Below are positions 1 through 10,750 of a DNA stretch of 64,000 bases, one piece after another (position 1 is the first letter of the stretch; every line of letters starts with the position of its first letter). The DNA lies in NCBI GenBank assembly GCA_948144175.1, contig CANXME010002457.1, forward strand, positions 124,001 to 188,000. The letters are read 5' to 3'. Both the position numbers and the translations under genes were made by a program. The notes beneath the pieces are model-generated. The model made no database searches. It was not told the DNA's origin and saw only the letters and a list, made by a program, of their open reading frames with translations. Origin of the DNA: Closterium sp. NIES-65. Taxonomy: Eukaryota; Streptophyta; Zygnematophyceae; Desmidiales; Closteriaceae.

Positions 1-3000
1 GGACAGAGAGCAACAAGGTTTTGGGGAAAGAGACATGGTAGAAAGAGGGAGAGGAGGAAGGTGGGGGGGGTGGGGGGGGAAGGGGGAGGGGGAAGGGAAG
101 GGGAGGGGGAGGGGGTGGTAAATAACAAAAACTGATACAATGCGAAGATAGAAATGAAACTGGTAAGAATATCCTTTACACATCGGTGTTGCCAAGTACC
201 CACCTTATGTTGATACTGTTGATCAATGTCTAATTTAAAACCAGGGGAGATGCTTTATCAGAATCACCTTATTTTGATACTGTTGATGCATGGCAATCTT
301 AAAATCCATCGAGTTTGTGATAATCAGCCAGCGCACTTCCAGGGGAGGGGGGAACCACCAGTCCTCCACTGCCTTGGGGGGGGGGGAGCATGGGCACAGA
401 GTGGGTGGGTAGGAGACAAGATGATGGAAGGAGGGGCGGTTAATCTAAGTTTGTGATAATCAGCCAGCGCACTTCCAGGGGAGGGGGGAACCACCAGTGC
501 TCCACTGCCTGGAAGGAAAGAAGCACGAGTCGAGTACGGAGCGGGCGGGTAGGAGACGAGTGTGGGAGGAAGAGGGCCACTATTGGAAGTTACCGCACTT
601 GCAGTTGAGGGGGGAACCGCCAGTGCTCCACTGCTTGTAAGGAAGCACCAGTACGGAGTGGGTGGGGAGGAGACAAGAGCGTGAGGGGAGGAGCAGCAGC
701 AGCTGTAGCAATTAGTGAAGCGACTGCTACAGCAGCCACTCTAGCAGTCAATGCAGCAATGTGCTGTTGCACGCACAGTATGAACCTACAGCGGTTGGGA
801 TGAGCAGCGCACCTGAGTGCAGCTCAGCAGCGCACCTGAGTGCAGCTCAGCAGCGGGCGGGCCACCTGCATGAGCCTCTCGACCTCAGCCTCGCCCAGCT
901 GCTTGGGAGCATCTTCGCCCTCCCCTGACGTGGTGCAATGCGGTGCAATGGGATGTGAAGGAATGGGATGAGATGGGATGGGATGGGATGGGATGGCATG
1001 AGATGAGATGGGACGGAATGGGATGAGATGAGATTGAGGCAAAGAATTATCATAAGCGACGTACAACAAGGCCTAAGCCATCCTCCCTCAGTGAGTGCGA
1101 CTCTTAGGAGGCACTTACTCAAGCACCCACTTACTCAAGGTTCACTCACTCACTCACTCATGTGGAAGAGCTACAGAAAAGGCATAGTACAGAAACGGCA
1201 TAGTACAGAAAAGGCATTGCATTGCCAAGAAGGAAAGAATCCTCACATGACATGGGCGTCAAAGCGAAATAGTTCATGCTGTATGATGTAGAAAGAAACC
1301 CTGCAATAACCTCGCTAAAATTTAGGACTCATGAGCACTATCACACCTGTTATAAACCACAAGAAGTACTTACCTCTCAGCTTGCTCCTTCCTAACAGTC
1401 ACTACGTTCTCACCTTTCCACGCCGCCCCATCAGTGAATCTGATGTGAACACAGATGGTCACCCACCCAGCCAAATCGTGAGCACGACACGTTCTCACAG
1501 GCACGACACGTTCTCACAGGCACGACACGTTCTCACAGGCACTACACGTTCTCACAGGCACTACACGTTCTCACCTTCCCACACCGCCCCATCAGTGAAT
1601 CTGATGTGAACGCCAGTAGTTACCAAGCCTGGTGCATGCACCTCCCTCTCCTGGTCCCTCACCTCCTTTTCCTACACTATGCTCTCAAGGCACGGAAATT
1701 TCACCTTCCCACACTGTCCCATCAGTGAATCTGATGTGAACGCCAATTGTCACCACACCAGGTGCATGCACCTCCCTCTCCAGGCCACTCAGAAGCTGCC
1801 GAACCTCTGCATTAGGTCTGGGAAGAAACATACGAAGGGGGGGGAGAGGGGAAGAGGGCGGGAAGGTGCCTTAGAATCCTGTCAGGGCAGGAAGTGAACA
1901 TGACTGTACAGTCGCCTTCTCATGGGATCGACTCTTCTCACAGAGAAGCAAAGTGGAAATGGCAGGAACCTTGGAACAGGGGTGTCAGGTGCATGCAGAG
2001 AAGCGCGAACCTGACTGTACTCATGTAATTGACTCATGAGGAGTCTACTCATGTAATTGACTCATGAGGAGTCTACTCATGTAATTGACTCATGAGGAGT
2101 CTACTCATGTAATTGACTCATGAGGAGTCTACTCATGTAATTGACTCATGAGGAGTCTACTCATGTAATTGACTCATGAGGAGTCTACTCATGTAATTGA
2201 CTCATGAGGAGTCTACTCATGTAATTGACTCATGAGGAGTCTACTCATGTAATTGACTCTTCCCATGATGCTATCTTCCTCTTACAGCCTCACTTGAGTA
2301 GGAAGCGCAGGATACAGCCAAGAGCGTACGGTGGGTGCAATGCAACGCAGCGGCTCAAAGACCCAGCCCTTGTCGCACTAATCCAAGCATTGTTTGCCTA
2401 GGTAGCTATCTGCCTCGTACAGCCTCACTTGAGTAGGAAGCGCAGGATACAGCCGAGAGCGTACGGTGGACGCAACCCGGTGGTGCGGAGCCGTGCCGCC
2501 CACTCGCTCTGCTCCTCCGTCAGCATCTGAGTCAGCACGCCGCGATTCCACGACAGCCTGACGTTGCGGAATTTGCTGTAGGGTGTGAAAGTCTCCTGTG
2601 CGGGGTTGAGGGGGTGTGCAGTCGTCTTTTAGAATTCGAAAAGTTGGCACATGACAACCTGACGCTGCACATGACAACCTGACGCTGCACATGACAACCT
2701 GACGCTGCACATGACAACCTGACGCTGCACATGACAACCTGACGCTGCAAATGACAACCTGACGCTGCGGAACCGGCCCATCTCCTTTTGAGGCGCCTAA
2801 GAAACTGACAAATTGAACGTCATCCACCCACCATTGCCTAGTTCTGAGTCGACTCAAAACTAGCCTCAGAAACTGACTAAGTGTGTGTCATCCAGCATTG
2901 CGTGTGTCCAGCATCGGCACATCATCCGACCCACGCCCATCTCTGCCTTTTGAGCCGACTCAAAGTCATCCAGCATCGGCACATCATCCGACCCACGCCC

Positions 3001-4632
3001 ATCTCTGCCTTTTGAGCCGACTCAAAGTCATCCAGCATCGGCACATCATCCGACCCACGCCCATCTCTGCCTTTTGAGCCGACTCAAAGTCATCCAGCAT
3101 CGGCACATCATCCGACCCACGCCCATCTCTGCCTTTTGAGCCGACTCAAAGTCATCCAGCATCGGCACATCATCCGACCCACGCCCATCTCTGCCTTTTG
3201 AGCCGACTCAAAGTCATCCAGCATCGGCACATCATCCGACCCACGCCCATCTCTGCTGCTTCTCTCTGCTCTGCTCCTGCCACCGTGCCGAAACGCGCGT
3301 ACGCTCGGTCTGTTGGATCTGAGTCGAATCTATTTTTCTCTCTGCTGCTTCTCTCTGCTCCTATCGCCATCACACCCAAGCACAATCACGCACCCACCTG
3401 CACGCTCCCGAACTGTGTGTCTCAAATGTCAAGCATCGGCACGTCATCCTCACCTATGCCCATCCCCTCCAACCGCATTCAACCATCATGCCAACCAAAC
3501 ACCCCACCCACCTGCACGCTCCAAAACTGCGTACCTCGGATGTCCAGCATCAGCACGTCATCCACGCCCATCTGCTTCTGTGCCCCGAATCACCGAGTCA
3601 TCCACGCCCATCCGCGTGTATGAAGATTTGTTTTGAGACGTCTCAAAACATGTCCAGCATCGGCACGTCGTCCACACCCATCTGCTTCTGTGCACCGACT
3701 CACCGAGTCATCCATGCCCATCCGGTTGCCACTACAACCAGGCAGGCACAGTCACAAGCACCACCCACCTGCACGCTCCCGAACTGCGTGTCTCGGATGT
3801 CCAGCATCGGCACGTCATCCATGCCCATCTCCTTTGTTTCCGGGCTGCCCGCAATTACCGACTCCGTCAAGATTTTCCGGGCAGGTACGAGCGGAATCTC
3901 ATCAATAGCCTCATCTGCCGCTGTGTCATTGCCAGAACCAGGGATGGTCAAGCCAGGGTCGTCGGATCCACGATCGGCCGAACCAGATGCTGACGTGGAC
4001 GGGAATCTCCAGTCGATAAGGTTCGGCTCGAAGGCGAATGGCAGGCAGCGGTGGCGAATCACCAGCGCGCGGCCGTCCAATAGCGCGACGACAAATGTCG
4101 AGGCCAGCCCTAGGAGCGTGTCGCCCAGGCCGCCGCAGCCATGGTACCACTCGTAGGTGAGGAAGCGGGGGAAGGCGGAGGGGGGCGAGGAGGGGGAGGC
4201 GGAGAAGGAGGCGGAAGGGGAGGGGGAGGAAGCAGGGGGAGCGGAGGACGATGGGGAGGGGGAAGAAAGGGAGCCCGGGGATGGAGCTGGGGAAGGGGAT
4301 GAGAGAAGGGGGTTTGATGATGGATGAGAGGATGAAGCTTCCTGGCTGTTGCTCCCTCTGATCCCTGCCCTTCCTGCTGTTTCGCGGCTGCTTCGTCTGT
4401 TTGCTGCTCGGATTTGCTCGTGCAAGGCGATGTACTCGCTATGCCATGACCCGCAAAGCGCTTCAGGGTAGCCGAAATGAAGGTCTGACGTGGACCGCGA
4501 ATGTTCTCCAGAGGCAGTGACTCCCAAAGAGGCTAAAACGAGAACTATTGTAGCGAAACAAGCTCTCGCCCATGGTCGAGAGGCGATTCGTCGCGTTTGT
4601 TCGCTGCACGCAGGCATTCTGGCGACCGGCAC
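1..4632 (-). CDS. Fucosyltransferase-like glycosyltransferase (GT37-type), multi-exon, 3' end unresolved
   Basis: Probable Golgi type II membrane glycosyltransferase that would transfer fucose or a related sugar to wall glycans. Exon 1 (4632 down to 3769, donor CAG|GTGGGT) starts MPVARMPACSEQ, has a hydrophobic anchor near residues 22-43 (ACFATIVLVLASLGV), a Ser/Pro-rich stem, then the motif CGGLGDTLLGLASTFVVALL with DGRALVIRH. This resembles the 'GLGNRxxxLxSAFLYALLTxRVLL' start of plant FUT catalytic domains. Further exons: 2575-2429, with VRLSWNRGVLT and PYALGCILRFLLK (FUT-like GCxxxFLF segment), and 924-836, with EVERLMQVARPLLSCTQ. Possible C-terminal pieces near 772-670 (VAVASL) and 380-315 (AVEDWWF...WLIITNS). 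Phases between exons 1, 2 and 3 do not join directly, so one or more exons are missing from my model. It is divergent from RLK1. Family call is moderate; the full exon chain is not solved. Confidence 0.55.
312..660 (-). repeat. Three partial copies of a putative FUT exon
   Basis: About 135-bp spaced copies at roughly 312-395, 446-515 and 590-660. Each reads on the minus strand as AVE(D/H)W(W/R)FPP.LEVR, and the outer two also continue into WLIITN. The G-rich tails differ in length. They look like duplicated pieces of one exon of the minus-strand glycosyltransferase; which copy is used is unclear. Confidence 0.5.
2021..2262. repeat. 28-bp tandem repeat, 8 full units
   Basis: Unit starts TCATGTAATTGACTCATGAG and is 28 bp. 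Full units run from 2021 and a partial ninth begins at 2245. Each unit holds GACTC-ATGAG-GAGTC, a 5-bp inverted repeat. It lies in a glycosyltransferase intron. A nearby segment (about 2285-2345) is a partial copy of the 3' half of exon 2575-2429, including its donor. Confidence 0.85.
2648..2767. repeat. 20-bp exon-derived minisatellite, 6 units
   Basis: Six units of CACATGACAACCTGACGCTG. On the minus strand the unit resembles the start of the neighbouring glycosyltransferase exon (CGCAACGTCAGGCTGTCGTG, about 2566-2547), differing at only a few of 20 positions, so it appears to be an amplified fragment of that exon just upstream of its acceptor. Confidence 0.75.
2899..3260. repeat. 62-bp exon fragment plus palindrome array
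   Basis: Five copies of TTTTGAGCCGACTCAAA, with the tgag at 2951, 3013, 3075, 3137 and 3199 (exact 62-bp period). They alternate with about 33 bp that on the minus strand matches the 3' end of glycosyltransferase exon 1 (MG(V/M)DDVPMLD region). The palindrome has one broken pair (GCCGAC). A degenerate relative of the palindrome also occurs at 2786-2800 and another (TTCTGAGTCGACTCAAAA) at 2842-2859. Confidence 0.85.
3400..3768 (-). repeat. Partial duplicates of FUT exon 1 end flanking a palindrome
   Basis: Intronic copies of the exon 1 3' end (minus-strand MGVDDVLMLDIRGTQF and variants) occur at about 3410-3440, 3525-3625 and 3650-3735. The last two are about 80-bp direct repeats separated by the perfect palindrome at 3631-3648. 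One copy keeps a donor-like GTGCAG|GTGGGT. Confidence 0.75.
3631..3648. repeat. 18-bp palindrome, ACGT core
   Basis: TTTTGAGACGTCTCAAAA, perfect. It lies at the junction of two ~80-bp direct copies of the glycosyltransferase exon/intron sequence. Confidence 0.9.
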
Positions 4633-6288
4633 TCCTGCCGGCTAGCCGTTCCCTCACCCGACAAAGCTTCCACTCTCGGGAAATCGAATGTGGCTTACTT
4701 GGTTGACGGTTCAAATGCTGATAATTGAAGAAGGAGGGTCGAAGAACTCGGCCTTTTCACCTGTACCTTACAAGAGCGCATCGGCCTCGCCATCCTCACT
4801 TTCTCCCTTCAATCCGCCGATCCCAGCAAAAGAAACCATTTCACGTCTGCAGATGCTCAGTTCGTCATGGCTCTTATCCAGGAACTAAAATTCGAGAAGG
4901 CATCACCTTGGGAAAGCCGAGCCCTGTCTACTGAGTTCTTCGCTGCAAACGGAGTATGAATCCATGAGGATTCGAGCATTATTGCCATGTATAAGTGGGT
5001 GAGCTTTACAAGCTTCTGTCTTTAAGTAATCGTTTGAATGCGGCTGAAAAGAAAGGTAATGGTCTCTAAAACATTATTCCCTGATAATGAAATAATAATT
5101 AATCTGGATTTTGCATCTCATTAATAAATCGCAATATTGAAGGTTTTGTTTTTTTCTGACCGAATTCTGCATCTGCTTGTTATACTTGTTTATGTACCAC
5201 CTGCTATTGCAGTCACTTAGTAGGGTTCTACAAGCTATGCTGTGCAAACGAAACGGGAATACAGTGCCGCGTCAGCCTGGTTTTCAGACCACGCGTCCCG
5301 ACCACGCCACGCTGGCCAATCTCAGACCAGACCCGGACGACTAAGTTGAATGAACGAGCCGTGGCGGACTCTCCGCAGCTTCCTCGGCACCCCAATCCCC
5401 CGCTTCCGCGCAGACTTTCAAGAAATTGTCAGCTCGCGCGGACAAAGCAACCAGGCAGGCAGTCATGCTGACCAATTCCGCGCTCGCTTATGCCAGCTCA
5501 TGTGCAGGTCCGAAAGTAGCCCTACCCCATCTCACCATTCTGAAATCATCTCAACCGTTGGTGGTTTCACTCAACACCGTCTTTTTCATCCCACACCCCC
5601 CAGAACCCCGCTTGTGACTCTGTTTTTCCAGCGCAGGGCTCGTCCCCGTAAACAGTTAGCAAGGGGGAAGTCCGTCAATTCTTCCTCCTGTGCGCATCAC
5701 CCGCAACATTCCTCCACCTTCTTGCGCACGCCCAGTGTCCGTCCTCCCCACCCCACCCCCTAACTCCCGTCCCTTCCCTCGCATCCTTCGTTTTCTTCCT
5801 TTTCCCCTCCCCTCAAAATTTCCATCACCTCACCCGCACATCCTGCTGTTTTTCTGTTACTGCAGGCGCATGTATTATTTGAGCAAGTTCAAACTAGGAG
5901 GCAGAATTTGATACTTGGTCGTTGTAGTTTACCCACCTTCTCAAGAATAGCTGTACGCAGCACTCCGTAGCGTTTTTCAGCGTCAAATATCGTCTGAAAT
6001 ATTTCGGGTTCTTTCTTTCTATCTCTGCGCGATTAGTTTGTAGTGCGTCACAATATTCTAGGGTTTCCGTTTCCAGCCAGGGCCTCTCTTTCTCTTCAGA
6101 ACCGATTTATTCAATCACAGCGTCAATAAGATACGATAGCAAATCGGGCAATTGCGTACAGTCTTATACAGAAGCAGTTTCCAAGTTCGGCCCGTTTTTT
6201 TTCGCCGAAAGGGCAACTTGCATTCAAAGTACTAGTAGTAGTGCATCTAAAGTACATAGTAGCTGGCACTTACGTAATAGACACCACC
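4633..6288. other. Divergent intergenic region between glycosyltransferase and RLK1
   Basis: About 1.65 kb between the two divergent start codons, AT-richer around 4950-5230. It should contain both promoters. I see no convincing core element, no coding segment and no RNA gene. The short open frames at 5350-5911 have no recognisable domain and are not called. Confidence 0.5.
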
Positions 6289-6819
6289 ATGATTGATCGA
6301 AAGATGGTGCGGTCGGCGCGAATACTGTCAAGTCCCGCGCGAGCTTTCCACCTCGCGATTCTCCTCCTCTGCTCCTCCCTCTTCGTCAACTCCGCGACTT
6401 CAGCAAATCCAGCTTCGACAAAACTTCACGAATCTCAACGTACGCGCATGAAATTTCAACCACCGCCATGCGCGGGATTTGAGTTATCACTTTCGCGTCC
6501 TAGGCACGGTTTTAGAAGTATCTGGTTTTAGAATCCTGACGGGCGATTGTACCTTAGTGGGCACCAGTGGCAGCTTTTTTTGTCTACTAATAATCCCCGT
6601 GTGTTGAGGCGATTATCTAGCCAAGTCAAAAATCGAGTCAAGCAGCACCATACCAGGCGAAGTAACGACACCATACCGAGCAATTTTTGAGGCGCCTCAA
6701 TGATAGCCAAGCAGCACCTGGTTCAGAAATTCTACCAGGCGATTATGTAGTGACACCAGGGGCAGAGCAACCACTGAACCTGTCCTTTAAGGCCTTTCCT
6801 TAATTTACCCGAGCTCCTC

Positions 6820-6864
<45 letters not shown>

Positions 6865-8724
6865 ACACCCCCTCTCTCCCCCCCCAGCTCGGCCGCTCCA
6901 GGCGCTGAGCAAAGCGTGGCGGCTACCTCCGTTCGCTCCGCCTTTCACAAAACTCATTTCTCCCTCTTCACTCCCTCATCTACCCATCTCCCTCCCCGGT
7001 TTCCCCTCCCCTCTTCCTCCCCGGCCCCCAGTGCGGCCGCTACAGGCGCTGAGCAAGGCGTGGCGGCTACCTCCGTTTGAGCAGTGCGACTTGCGGGCTG
7101 GTCTCACGTGCGACGCGCAGGGCATGGTGACGCGCATGTGAGTAGTATTGGCCTCACGTGCGACGCGCAGGGCATGGTGACGCGCATGTGAGTAGTATTG
7201 GCCTCACGTGCGACGCGCAGGGCATGGTGACGCGCATGTGAGTGATGGCCTATGAATACCGAGTCATACAAGCATGGGAGGGGCATTTAAGGAGGACGTG
7301 AGGAGCATGTGAGTAGTATTGGCCTCACGTGTGACGCGCAGGGCATGGTGACGCGCATGTGAGTGATGGCCTACGCCATTCCTCGTCAAGTAAACACTGT
7401 TACATTTTTATATTTGTCCCTCACGCTCTCTCGCATCCTCTCTCTCTCGTTCTATCACCACCCCAATCCTTCCCGTGTCCCCTCTGCAGCAACCTAGCCA
7501 GTCGCAACCTCACTAGAATCATCCCCAAAGCGATCTCCGCTTTTGCCAGCCTCCTTCCCTCACGCTCTCTTATCCCCGTCTCCACCCCTTTCCCAATCCC
7601 TTCCATGTCCCCTCCGCAGCAACCTAGCCAATCGCAACCTCACTGGAGTCATCCCCAAAGCGATCTCCGCTTTTGCCAGCCTCACTAACCTGTAAGGCCG
7701 CAGCAAGCAACCAGCTTCCCCGACTTTTGAGGCGCCTCAAAAGCCGCAGCAAGCAACCAGCTTCCCCGTTACCCCCTTTCTCCACAACTGTCTTTCGTTG
7801 AGATCACGGTTACACAGTAATCGTGGATCAATTGTTACATAATCAGTATCCCCTTCCATCCCCGAAACCACCCCCCCTCATCCCTTCTCCTCCTCCTCCT
7901 CCCCTTCTTCCCCTCCTCTTCCCCTCTCCCTGTGCGTGTGTGCGTCCAGCTCGCTACACGACAACCACCTGTACGGGCACCTGCCTGATATGGGGAGGCT
8001 GAAGCTGCTGAGAGAACTGTGAGTGGCATGGGGCGGCATGGATTGGCATGGGGCGGCATGGATTGGCATGGGTTGGTTGGCATGCGTTGGCATGGGGTAG
8101 AGTGAGGTGGCATGGTGTGGCATGGGTCGGCATGGGGTGGCATGGTTTGGCATGGGGTAGCATGAGCTGTACGTATGCTTTCCCCCACCCGTGTATCAAT
8201 CCGCCCACTAATGCATGCATCCATCATCCATCATCCATCATCCATGCATCCATCATCCATGCATCCATCATCCATGCATCCATCATCCATGCATCCATCA
8301 TCCATGCATCCATCATCCATGCATCCATCATCCATGCATCCATCATCCATGCATCCATCATCCATGCATCCATCATCCATGCATCCATCATCCATCATCC
8401 ATCATCCATCATCCATCATCCATCATCCATGCATCCATGCATGCATGCACCCATGAGTGCAGATACCTACACGGCAACAATCTCAAAGGCGCCGTCCCTG
8501 CTTCCCTCAGCCTCCTCTCAAACCTCGAAGCTCTGTGAGTCATGCTTGACCTTTCCCCACATCCCCGCTACTCCCTTTCTACTCCCTTGTACCGCGCACC
8601 ACTCCATCCCTCTCCATTCCCCCCCACCACCACGTACCCTCGTGACCACGCCCTGTCATGCCGCAAACCCAACGCCCTGTCAGTATTTTCTAGTTGACTC
8701 ACTCAAACCCCCCCTTCTCCCCCC

Positions 8725-8759
<35 letters not shown>

Positions 8760-10697
8760 CTCACCACCATATGCCTTCTTGAATGCCTTGCCACGCAGGA
8801 ACCTCGGCGAGAACGCCCTGTCAGGCGGCATCCCCGTGGAGCTCGGCAATCTTAAGGCGCTCATCCTCCTGTAAGCCTCTCAGGCCCTGCCCTGCCCTGC
8901 CCTGCCCTGCCCTGCCCTGCTAGCGAATCTCAAGGCGCTCATTCTGCTGTAGGCATGCAGCGCACGCAACGGTACCTTTGTTGTCCCAATACATGACTGT
9001 CGACCGTTCCTCTCCTGTGGCTTATAGCATCCTTCTTTATTTCTGTTCCTCTCCTCCTTCCAACCCTCTCCTCCCGACCCTCTCCCACCGACCCTCTCCT
9101 TCCAATTCCAACCTACTCCTTCTGTTCCTCTACGTCCGTCCCTCTCCATCTGTCCATGACTGCAGCAACCTCAACAGCAACCGCCTGGTTGGGAGCATCC
9201 CTGAAACTCTCGGAAAGCTTTCCAAGCTGCAGCACCTGTGAGTTTCTGCACTCAATCAACCCACCCGCCGCACCCCTCTTTATCCCACCCTCCTATATCC
9301 CACCCCCACAACTTCACCCCTCACTTCCTCTCTTCCTTGCTTCCTTTCTTCCTCTCTCCCACTCGTCTCGTTCAGAACTGCTCATGCCAACTGGTGTTTG
9401 GCTGTACCTCCACACCCATCTTCACCCCTCTCCATCTACCCCTGCTCTTCCTGTTCGTCTCCGCAGAGAGTTGGGAGGCAATGCGCTCACAGGACCGATC
9501 CCGGATGCATTTGCGGCGCTTACGAACCTGTTCACACTGTAAGAAGAGCAGAGCACTGCACTCCATCGCACTGCTCCGAACCGCACTGCATCGCACCAGC
9601 ACTGAATTCATGCCTGTGTGCGCGTCAGTCTCCATCATCTCTCCTTCTGCGCTCTTCCGTTTTGCTCTTCCATTCTGCTCTTCCATACTGCTTTCATCCT
9701 CAGCACCTCCACCATCCCATCCCACCGCTCCCTCCCCATCCCCTGCCTTTCCTTCTCCACCCGCGCCTGTTTTCCTTCCCTCCGCCCTGCCCTTTCCGTT
9801 GTGCAAGCAGTGATTTGAGTCCCAACCAGCTCTCAGGCCCCATCCCACCTGCCATCGGTGCCCTCAAGAAGCTCAAATGGGTGTGAGTAAAGAGGGGGGC
9901 TAATGCTGGGTGATGGTGGGTGGTAACGGGTTGACGATGGGTGTCGGGAGGGTTGATGATAAGGTATGGACTAAACATCCTCTTAGCTAAGCATCCTCTT
10001 GACTAATCATCCGCTCCACCCACCATCACCACTGTTTGCTTCCTGCAGGTACCTGTCGGGGAATCAAATCAGCGGCAGTCTGCCGCCCGCAATTGGCAAC
10101 CTGCAGGACTTGGAGCACCTGTAAGCCACCCACCCTGATGTCACAGCATTTCATTTGTTTCTTTGTTTTTTTCTTTTCTTTGCCACGTGTCCTCTTCTCA
10201 TGATATTCCTTCTTGCCACGTGTCACATTCTCTGCATGCCACGTGTTCTTCATGTGCAGGTGGATAGAGGACAACAAACTCACTGGTCCACTCCCTACCG
10301 AGATCGGTAACTGCACGAGCCTGCAGATTCTGTAAGCATCCAATCCAATCCAATCGAATCAAAACGAATCAAATATATTCCGAGTTGAATTCTTGTCTAA
10401 AACGTGGACTGGACTTCTGTTGATTTTCCTGTTCCCACCCATTCCCATCCCTTCCATCCTCCCACTAATCATATCTCTCCCCCTCTCTCCCCGCCCCTCC
10501 CTCCCCCTCTTCGCAGTTACCTATCCAACAACAGCATCAGCGGCAGTCTACCAGACAGCATAGGCCAGCTGTGGGCAATGCGGGACATGTGAGTCTTGGG
10601 TGGGGTGGGGAGGGTAAGAATGTTCTCTTTCTTTGAAAAGCCATCACCTTGCCATCTTCAAACTCACTGTTCTCGCCTTCTCCCTGCTATCCCTTTG

Positions 10698-10750
<53 letters not shown>

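Noticed and set aside
3631..3648. Palindromes as cloning or sequencing adaptors
   Set aside because: Cores vary symmetrically, arms decay to different degrees, and flanking duplicates have diverged, so they are old genomic sequence and not one added oligonucleotide.
5350..5911. Short frames between the glycosyltransferase and RLK1
   Set aside because: No domain, signal peptide or splice-consistent link to RLK1; the exon at 6289 fits paralogue exon 1 in phase and content.
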